Shown one piece after another: positions 53,937 to 59,913 of a DNA stretch of 64,000 bases. Position 1 is the stretch's first letter. Every line of letters begins with the position of its first letter. The stretch is from assembly GCF_030150205.1 (NCBI RefSeq), contig NZ_JASLGT010000011.1:186001-250000 (forward strand), written 5' to 3'. The notes beneath the pieces are model-generated. The model was not told the DNA's origin and ran no database searches. It was given only the letters and a program-made list of their open reading frames with translations. This DNA is from Niabella sp. GTDB lineage: Bacteria > Bacteroidota > Bacteroidia > Chitinophagales > Chitinophagaceae. The position numbers were made by a program, and so were the translations under genes.

Positions 53937-54062
53937 ATGACACCTGCAAAAACACCCATACCGGATACCAGAGAACCATTAATACGCCCCTGCCCCAACA
54001 AATATCCGCTGCGCGGAAAATACCGGTGTAAGCGTTATCGCATTTTGCTGAAGAATAAATAA
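53937..54062 (+). CDS. Small Pro/Arg-rich ORF before the KilA-N genes
   Basis: A 41-residue ORF, ATG 53937 to TAA 54060: Pro-rich start (MTPAKTPIPDTREPLIRP), two Cys and a basic C terminus (RYRILLKNK). It begins 5 bases after a promoter-like block shared with the XRE gene and ends 6 bases before the first KilA-N gene, so it could head that operon. It is uncertain whether it is translated; no family recognised. Confidence 0.45.
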   Translation: MTPAKTPIPDTREPLIRPCPNKYPLRGKYRCKRYRILLKNK

Positions 54063-54068
54063 AGCAAT

Positions 54069-54332
54069 ATGGCTAAAAATAAAAAGATGCAGGTTGAGGG
54101 CCTTGAGATTGTTTTGTATGAAGACAATCAGTGGGACTTTATTTCCCTGACAGATATAGCCCGGCACAAAGATGCGGAGCATACGGACACCATCATTCAG
54201 AATTGGATGAGGAACCGGAATACCATCGAGCTGCTGGGATTTTGGGAAACAATTTACAATCCCGGTTTTAAACCCATCGAATTCGACGGGTTTAGAAAAC
54301 AGGCAGGGCTCAACAGTTTTGTACATCTGTAA
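54069..54332 (+). CDS. Truncated KilA-N domain protein
   Basis: An 87-residue ORF equal to the N-terminal third of the next gene: WDFISLTDIARHKD, NWMRNRNTIELLGFWETIYNPGF and a final AGLNSFVHL. The full-length paralogue continues here with SSKQWITKTNAIGI, which this copy lacks. It is therefore a tandem, partial duplicate. It may be a natural short regulator (it keeps the DNA-binding-like N region) or a decayed gene. It lies 12 bases before the second copy. Confidence 0.75.
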   Translation: MAKNKKMQVEGLEIVLYEDNQWDFISLTDIARHKDAEHTDTIIQNWMRNRNTIELLGFWETIYNPGFKPIEFDGFRKQAGLNSFVHL

Positions 54333-54344
54333 AAAGCTAAAAGT

Positions 54345-55172
54345 ATGACAAAGAGTAAGATAATAGAAGTAGAAGGGCGTGAAATAGCCATTATTTCCGA
54401 CAGGTCAGATGATTTTATTTCGCTGACAGATATTGCAAAGCACAAAAATGAAGAAGCAACAGGCCTGGTCATCTCACATTGGTTGAGTACAAGATACACG
54501 GTAGAGTTTATGGGTTTATGGGAGCAAATTCATAATCCCAATTTTAATGTTACTGAATTCAGTAACATTAAAAGCGAAGCCGGGAGTAATGGCTATGTTT
54601 TGTCCTCAAAACAGTGGATTACCAAAACAAATGCCATTGGAATTATATCAAAAACAGGCAGATATGGCGGAGGCACCTTTGCCCATAGAGATATAGCTTT
54701 TGAATTTGCATCCTGGATTTCGGCAAGTTTCAAATTATACCTGATCAAAGAATTCCAGCGCCTCAAAGACGAGGAAAACAACCGCCTGCAGCTGGATTGG
54801 AACCTGCAGCGTACCATTTCCAAAATCAATTATCACATACATACCGATGCTATTAAAGAAAACCTGGTGCCAAAGGCCATTACCAGCCAGCAAGCCAGTT
54901 ATGTATATGCTAACGAGGCGGATCTGCTGAATGTGGCCCTCTTTGGCATTACCGCCAACGAATGGCGCCATGCCAACCCCGGCAAACCCGGTAACATACG
55001 GGACTATGCTACACTGGAGCAGTTAGTGGTTTTGAGCAATATGGAAAGTATCAATGCCTTGCTCATAAAACAAGGATTACCCCAGGGCAAAAGGCTGCTG
55101 CAGCTTAACCAGGTGGCCATCACACAAATGAAATCGCTCCTCCAAAACAAGGCTATTAAAAGGCTTAAATAA
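54345..55172 (+). CDS. KilA-N domain-containing protein
   Basis: A 275-residue protein with the KilA-N domain in the first 130 residues (DDFISLTDIAKHKNEE, YTVEFMGLWEQIHNP, TFAHRDIAFEFASWISASF) and a C-terminal region with SQQASYVYANEADLLNVALFG and EQLVVLSNMESINALLIKQG. KilA-N is a DNA-binding module first known from phages and large viruses; bacterial forms are often prophage- or island-borne. It is followed by a good terminator. Confidence 0.9.
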   Translation: MTKSKIIEVEGREIAIISDRSDDFISLTDIAKHKNEEATGLVISHWLSTRYTVEFMGLWEQIHNPNFNVTEFSNIKSEAGSNGYVLSSKQWITKTNAIGIISKTGRYGGGTFAHRDIAFEFASWISASFKLYLIKEFQRLKDEENNRLQLDWNLQRTISKINYHIHTDAIKENLVPKAITSQQASYVYANEADLLNVALFGITANEWRHANPGKPGNIRDYATLEQLVVLSNMESINALLIKQGLPQGKRLLQLNQVAITQMKSLLQNKAIKRLK

Positions 55173-55212
55173 CCCGGTAACCGCATAGTTTGTTACCGGG
55201 TATGGTGTTTTT
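55171..55212 (+). terminator. Terminator of the KilA-N operon
   Basis: A perfect ACCCGGTAAC/GTTACCGGGT stem (10 bp), followed by ATGGTGTTTTT. It overlaps the last base of the KilA-N stop. Confidence 0.7.
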
Positions 55213-55259
55213 CATCAAAAAAGCAAGGCAGCGTGTTAGCAAACGGCGCAGGTCATGGT

Positions 55260-55565
55260 TTACCCCCGCGCCTGGCCGCCTGCGCCTTCTACCATTGCTT
55301 TCACTTTAGCCGCCTTTTGTTTTTCATACCGGGTTAGTGTAAGGTCCGGTTCTTTGCAATGGGGTTTGCAAAGTGTTATAATGAGGCCGTTGGGCCTGGC
55401 GGTTACTTCCACATAGTCCCCCGGCTTAAACCCGTAGTCAGCAAGCCATTTGCCCATCAGGCGAATTTCAGGAAAGTATGCCGTAGTACTATATGCACAG
55501 CCCATGTGGTAGCTTATGGCTTTTTCATACACTTTCAGTTTGCGTTTGTTGTTTTCCATAGTCAT
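55260..55565 (-). CDS. SymE-like toxin-family protein (SpoVT/AbrB-like)
   Basis: A 101-residue protein started at MTMENNKRKLKV (55565). The segment TAYFPEIRLMGKWLADYGFKPGDYVEVTARPNGLIITL is the SymE/AbrB-type beta-barrel half; E. coli SymE is an SOS-induced, antisense-controlled RNase-like toxin. Here an extra basic tail (RYEKQKAAKVKAMV) follows. Toxin activity is inferred from family only. It is divergent from the XRE gene at 55710; they share a 144-base control region. Confidence 0.78.
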   Translation of the reverse strand: MTMENNKRKLKVYEKAISYHMGCAYSTTAYFPEIRLMGKWLADYGFKPGDYVEVTARPNGLIITLCKPHCKEPDLTLTRYEKQKAAKVKAMVEGAGGQARG

Positions 55566-55629
55566 AATCAGGGTGTTTTTGTAGGGCAAAACAACGCATA
55601 GCCTGCGCTGTATTTAAATCCCCGGGCGC

Positions 55630-55690
55630 ATATTATATACCATTTGCCGTATATTTTACGTATCTTTATAAGCGTGCTTATTGAGCAATA
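55630..55690 (+). repeat. Duplicated regulatory block, copy 2
   Basis: Homologous to 52831-52892. Located between the divergent SymE-like and XRE genes. Confidence 0.5.
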
Positions 55691-55696
55691 AAATCT

Positions 55697-55704
55697 TAAA
55701 TTTG
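55697..55704 (+). promoter_or_regulatory. -7 box of the XRE gene, adjacent to its start
   Basis: TAAATTTG matches TAnnTTTG; the GTG at 55710 follows after AACCT. The same TAAATTTGAACC-RTG arrangement occurs at 52152. Confidence 0.5.
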
Positions 55705-55709
55705 AACCT

Positions 55710-56144
55710 GTGATAAATACAACTACTATGGAGAAAAAGATACACGAAGGCCGTAATGTAAAGCGTTTCCGCGAAATGCTGGGCATAAAACAGGAGGCCC
55801 TGGCTTATGAGCTGGGTGATGATTGGAACCAAAAGAAAATATCCGTACTGGAGCAAAAAGAAACCATTGATGTGCCCCTGCTGCAACAGATATCCGATGC
55901 GCTTAAAATACCGGTGGAAGCCTTTCAAAATTTTGACGAGGAACAAGCGGTGAATATTATTGCGAATACAATCACCAACAATGACAACTCAACAATGCAT
56001 TCCTTGTATAGCCACTACCCTACGATCAATCCAGTTGAAAAAATCATTCAACTGCACGAGGAAAAGATTGCACTATATGAAAGAATGCTAAAGGAGAAGG
56101 ATGAGATGATGGCCGAGTTAAAAAAGCTAATACCGGTAAAGTAA
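55710..56144 (+). CDS. XRE family transcriptional regulator
   Basis: A 144-residue regulator with the start at GTG 55710, 5 bases after a -7 box; ATG 55728 is the alternative. The N-terminal helix-turn-helix is NVKRFREMLGIKQEALAYELGDDWNQKKISVLEQKE, followed by PLLQQISDALKIPVEAF. The C-terminal part is a coiled coil (EEKIALYERMLKEKDEMMAELKKL), so a dimer is likely. It may control itself, the SymE-like gene or the restriction operon downstream. Confidence 0.86.
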   Translation: MINTTTMEKKIHEGRNVKRFREMLGIKQEALAYELGDDWNQKKISVLEQKETIDVPLLQQISDALKIPVEAFQNFDEEQAVNIIANTITNNDNSTMHSLYSHYPTINPVEKIIQLHEEKIALYERMLKEKDEMMAELKKLIPVK

Positions 56145-56154
56145 TTTTTTAGGG

Positions 56155-56280
56155 CGTGCCCCCGGCCCTGCCACGCTGCGGGGGCCAAGTGCACGGCCGG
56201 GGTCGGGCTATACACTCCTACTCCGCCACAGGGCCACCACACAATACCTTCAGCGGGGTATCCGCTGCTATCCCTCACGC
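56155..56280. repeat. GC-rich structured element (probable dispersed repeat)
   Basis: About 125 bases much richer in GC than its surroundings, with a GCCCCCG/CGGGGGC stem, GGCCGGGGTCGGGC, and an AGCGGGGTATCCGCTGCTATCCCTCACGC-like end (split: AGCGGGGTATCCGCT hairpin, then TATCCCTCACGC). Similar GC-rich sequences ending in TATCCCTCACGC are, from memory, common in Bacteroidetes intergenic regions. No coding capacity. Confidence 0.55.
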
Positions 56281-56312
56281 GGACATACTATAATAAAAAT
56301 TTTCGATATAAA

Positions 56313-56336
56313 ATGAGGGTTTCCCCTCGTTTTTTG
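56313..56336 (+). terminator. Terminator before vsr
   Basis: GAGGG/CCCTC hairpin followed by GTTTTTT. It separates the XRE gene and GC-rich element from vsr. Confidence 0.6.
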
Positions 56337-56365
56337 TTATAATAAGGAGTTATTTTTGTATATTA

Positions 56366-56782
56366 ATGGCCGATGTACATTCTAAGGAAATAAGAAGCTT
56401 TAATATGAGCCGTATTAAGGGCAAAGATACCAAGCCCGAAATACTGGTTCGTAAGTTTTTGTTTTCCAAAGGATTGCGCTATAAGCTACATGATAAACAA
56501 CTCCCGGGAAAACCCGATTTGGTTTTTCCAAAGTACAAAACGGTGCTGTTTATACATGGCTGCTTCTGGCATGGCCATGAGGGTTGCCGGTATTATGTTA
56601 TTCCTAAAACCAGAACGGACTGGTGGCTGGCTAAAATAAATGGAAATAAGAAAAAGGATGCAGAAAGTGTAACCAGGCTGGTGCAACTAGGATGGAAAAT
56701 AAATGAGGTATGGGGATGTGAGTTAAAACCCGATAAACGGGAGAAAACACTGAAAAGCCTTTTTGAAAAAATAACGAGCTAA
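56366..56782 (+). CDS. vsr: Very short patch repair endonuclease
   Basis: A 138-residue Vsr-type endonuclease that nicks next to T:G mismatches arising from deamination of 5-methylcytosine. Signatures are the N-terminal RSFNMSRIKGKDTKPEILVRKF, the catalytic GKPDLVFPKYKTVLFIHGCFWHGHEGC, and RTDWWLAKINGNKKKD. Start spacing of 3 bases to the next gene (dcm type) shows an operon. It protects the methylated sites of the adjacent methyltransferase from mutation. Confidence 0.95.
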   Translation: MADVHSKEIRSFNMSRIKGKDTKPEILVRKFLFSKGLRYKLHDKQLPGKPDLVFPKYKTVLFIHGCFWHGHEGCRYYVIPKTRTDWWLAKINGNKKKDAESVTRLVQLGWKINEVWGCELKPDKREKTLKSLFEKITS

Positions 56783-56785
56783 AAA

Positions 56786-58063
56786 ATGGGATTTAAATAC
56801 ATAGATTTGTTTGCTGGTGCCGGAGGCCTATCGGAAGGTTTTACCAGAGCTAACTTTGAGCCTATTGCTCATGTTGAAATGGACGAAGCGGCCTGCTTTA
56901 CGCTAAAAACGCGTGTTGCATACCAATACCTTAAAGAAAATAACAAAGAAAATATCTATCGTTCCTATCTACGTAATGAGATTACCAGAAAACAACTTTA
57001 TTCCGACATCCCTGACGAATTACTTGCAAGTGTAATAAACCTGCCTATAGGAGGCGAGTATAATCCCAAAATTCATAGCCTTATAGATAATCAACTGGGG
57101 AATAAAAATATCCCGGTAAATGATATCGATTTGATTATCGGCGGACCACCCTGCCAGGCCTATTCGGTAGTAGGCCGGGCTCGCAGTGAAAATGGCATGA
57201 AGGGAGATCCAAGGAATTATCTTTATGTTCAGTATGCCCGCTACCTGGAAGTTTATAATCCTAAAATGTTTGTTTTTGAAAATGTACTGGGGTTAAAATC
57301 TGCGCAAAAAGGTCTGTACCTGAATAATATGGAGAAACTTTTCAACAAAAAGGGATATCAGATCCATGTATTTACAGTAGAGGCCAATAACTTTAATGTA
57401 CTGCAAAACCGTAAACGGATTATTATCATTGGTTGGAAAGATGATTTTATTCCCAATCTACCTGATCTGGAAGCTATCCGTTTGAATAGAGGCTATCAGG
57501 TAGACAGTTTGTTAACTGATCTGCCATTTTTAAATGCCGGCGAAGGCGAAGATAAATGTATGAACTATACGGGGGCATCTAACCGATACCTGGCTTTATC
57601 AGGCATCAGAAACGGACTTAAGGAGCTTACTCATCATGTAGCACGACCGCATACAAGGCAAGATCAGGAGATATACCGGATTGCTGTTGATAAATGGAAC
57701 CGGAACAAAGAGCGTCTTGATTACAACTCACTGCCCGATGTACTGAAAACGCACAGCAACAGGGAATCATTTACAGACCGTTTTAAAGTCGTTGCAGGTG
57801 ATAGCCCTTATTCTCAGACCGTAGTAGCACATATAGACAAAGATGGTCATTATTACATACATCCTGATATTGACCAGAACCGCTCACTGACAGTCAGGGA
57901 AGCTGCACGCCTTCAATCCTTCCCTGATAATTATTATTTTGAAGGGGTTAAGGAAACAGGCAGCAGAACTGCCGCTTTTAAACAAATAGGTAATGCTGTG
58001 CCGCCGCTTATGGCTTATGAAATTGCCGCTGCCCTAAGTCATGTTCTGGAGACGGCTCATTAA
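56786..58063 (+). CDS. dcm: DNA (cytosine-5-)-methyltransferase
   Basis: A 425-residue C5 methyltransferase. Motif I DLFAGAGGLSEGF (7-19), motif IV GGPPCQAYS with catalytic Cys123, motif VI FENVLGL, motif VIII QNRKRIIIIG and motif X IGNAVPPLMAYEIA are all intact. The target-recognition region (about 230-340) decides the sequence, which cannot be read. With Vsr and the ATPase/helicase/nuclease genes it forms a restriction-modification system; it gives self-marking methylation. Confidence 0.95.
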   Translation: MGFKYIDLFAGAGGLSEGFTRANFEPIAHVEMDEAACFTLKTRVAYQYLKENNKENIYRSYLRNEITRKQLYSDIPDELLASVINLPIGGEYNPKIHSLIDNQLGNKNIPVNDIDLIIGGPPCQAYSVVGRARSENGMKGDPRNYLYVQYARYLEVYNPKMFVFENVLGLKSAQKGLYLNNMEKLFNKKGYQIHVFTVEANNFNVLQNRKRIIIIGWKDDFIPNLPDLEAIRLNRGYQVDSLLTDLPFLNAGEGEDKCMNYTGASNRYLALSGIRNGLKELTHHVARPHTRQDQEIYRIAVDKWNRNKERLDYNSLPDVLKTHSNRESFTDRFKVVAGDSPYSQTVVAHIDKDGHYYIHPDIDQNRSLTVREAARLQSFPDNYYFEGVKETGSRTAAFKQIGNAVPPLMAYEIAAALSHVLETAH

Positions 58064-58229
58064 TGTAATCCATGCCTATGAAAAAAAAGTAATACAAAGA
58101 GAACAAAAACTATCGGTATTTATCTCAAAGATGTTTTCTTCATAAAACATGCGGGCAATTTCATCAGGCATCGATTTTAGAAGCAATGATATTTATAGTA
58201 TATTAATCTAGAGTTACATTCATCAGAAA

Positions 58230-59711
58230 ATGGCAGAAAGTATAGTATTATCACCTCCTCCGGTGTTCTTTATTAAATCAATTTCTGAACAGGGATATTC
58301 GCTATCAACAGCTATTGCCGATCTGATTGATAATTCGTTGGCAGCCGAAGCAAACAGAATTGAGTTGCTTATAGATCCAAATACATCCCCTTTGCGTTTT
58401 TTTATAGCTGATAATGGTTGCGGGATGAGTGGTAACGAATTAACATCAAACATGCGTTTCCCCAGTGCCGACCTTGATGAACCGCGCTCCGATAATGACC
58501 TCGGACGTTTCGGCCTGGGTTTGAAAACCGCATCTTTTTCACAGGCGCGAAGATTTTCTCTTATCTCATCAAAAGATAAAAAAAGCTATGAAGCCCGGAC
58601 CTGGGATGTTGAGTACCTGAAAGAAACCCAGGATTGGACGCTAATGGTTGAGAATGAAGCAACCACAAATTCATATCTTCAGGACTTTGAAACACTAAGC
58701 TTAAACTTTCACGCCCGAAATTCCTCCTTTGAGCCAAGCACTATTGTCATTTGGGATCACCTTTATAAACTAGAGAAACTGCAAAAAAAATCAGAGATTA
58801 ATGATGAGCTGGAAGAATTACGCAGTCATATAGGGTTGGTATTTCATCGGTTTATAAAATCCGGAAAAGTTGAAATCAGGCTAAACAATTTACTTATCGA
58901 TGCTTTTGACCCGTTTCCGGTAAATGCAGCTGGTGTACAGCTGGTGGCAGAAAATTATTGGCAGACTGTACACAGTTTTATACGTTTCCAGGGCATCATT
59001 TTGCCGAAGCGCTCAGCTATTGAAGCAAAGGAGCCTTTGTCTCAGTGGGCTCCGCAAGGTAAAACACTGGATGAAACTCAGGGGATGTTTATATACAGAA
59101 ACGATCGGTTGATTAGTTATGGCGGATGGCTAAGAACTATTCCCAAATCAGTATGGTTGCAATTTGGCAGAATACGGATTGATATAACTAATAGCAATGA
59201 TAGCGAGTTTCATTTAAATGTAGCCAAGTCTTCCTTAAAATTGCCATTTGGCCTACGCAGAGCCATGGCAGAAATGGTTTCCTATGTTGCTTCGCAGGCT
59301 GCAAAAGAATATCGTGAAAGGATGGCCTCAAATGTTATCAGGAATGTGGTTACAAAAAAAGGAATGACATTAATTCTTCGGGAAAATGGTGCAGCAGGAC
59401 CAATACTCAGGATAAATCAGGAATTCGATATACTCAGGCAACTTCAAGACCAGTTAAATCCTGCTCAGCTTGATATGTTGAATACTATTATTGGACTCAT
59501 AGAAAATAAATTAAATCAGATCTGGAAAAGTGACATAAATTCAGCATCAGATATAGAGGAAGGCATAAGCGACATACAAAAACAACAGGCTCAAAAACTG
59601 GCGGAGTATTATAAAGCTGAAGGATATTCGAAAGAAGAAATCCGTGACTTTTTGTTGGAGAGTTTCGGTCAAAATCCAAATACAAAAATATTAATTAACA
59701 CCTTAATTTAA
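58230..59711 (+). CDS. MORC/MutL-like GHKL ATPase of the restriction operon
   Basis: A 493-residue protein with an N-terminal GHKL (Bergerat) fold: AIADLIDNSLAAEANRI (N-box, Asp31/Asn35), ADNGCGMSGNE (G1, 60-70) and LGRFGLGLKTASFSQ (G2). The second half has an S5-like domain and a helical end with EYYKAEGYSKEEIRDFLLESF. It corresponds to the MutL/MORC-type ATPases in prokaryotic restriction systems with methylase, Z1 helicase and nuclease. It may act as an ATP-driven DNA clamp. It precedes the Z1 gene by 5 bases. Confidence 0.88.
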   Translation: MAESIVLSPPPVFFIKSISEQGYSLSTAIADLIDNSLAAEANRIELLIDPNTSPLRFFIADNGCGMSGNELTSNMRFPSADLDEPRSDNDLGRFGLGLKTASFSQARRFSLISSKDKKSYEARTWDVEYLKETQDWTLMVENEATTNSYLQDFETLSLNFHARNSSFEPSTIVIWDHLYKLEKLQKKSEINDELEELRSHIGLVFHRFIKSGKVEIRLNNLLIDAFDPFPVNAAGVQLVAENYWQTVHSFIRFQGIILPKRSAIEAKEPLSQWAPQGKTLDETQGMFIYRNDRLISYGGWLRTIPKSVWLQFGRIRIDITNSNDSEFHLNVAKSSLKLPFGLRRAMAEMVSYVASQAAKEYRERMASNVIRNVVTKKGMTLILRENGAAGPILRINQEFDILRQLQDQLNPAQLDMLNTIIGLIENKLNQIWKSDINSASDIEEGISDIQKQQAQKLAEYYKAEGYSKEEIRDFLLESFGQNPNTKILINTLI

Positions 59712-59716
59712 GTCCA

Positions 59717-59911
59717 ATGGCCTGGGAACACATATCTGATATTATCAAAAGACGCGTTGAAAGATATAAGCGGGATCATGGTGGTATTACTCTAGACCAG
59801 TTGAATAATCAGATCGAAACGGCATTTCAGTCATTAAAAGATACCAGTGATTTTGACTATGAGTTTGAGGGGCAGATGATAATGAGCTTTCGTTATGGCT
59901 CGCCAATATAA
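59717..59911 (+). CDS. N-terminal piece of the Z1 protein, separated by a frameshift
   Basis: A 64-residue ORF (MAWEHISDIIKRRVERYKRD...). Its beginning resembles the usual N terminus of Z1 helicase proteins. At GAGGGGCAG (59867-59875) a -1 shift would continue into ADDNELSLWLANIKLRL and then straight into the following ORF, which otherwise has only a TTG start. I read this as the first part of one broken or frameshift-dependent Z1 gene rather than an independent gene. If translated alone it would end with the artificial tail FRYGSPI. Confidence 0.6.
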   Translation: MAWEHISDIIKRRVERYKRDHGGITLDQLNNQIETAFQSLKDTSDFDYEFEGQMIMSFRYGSPI

Positions 59912-59913
59912 AA

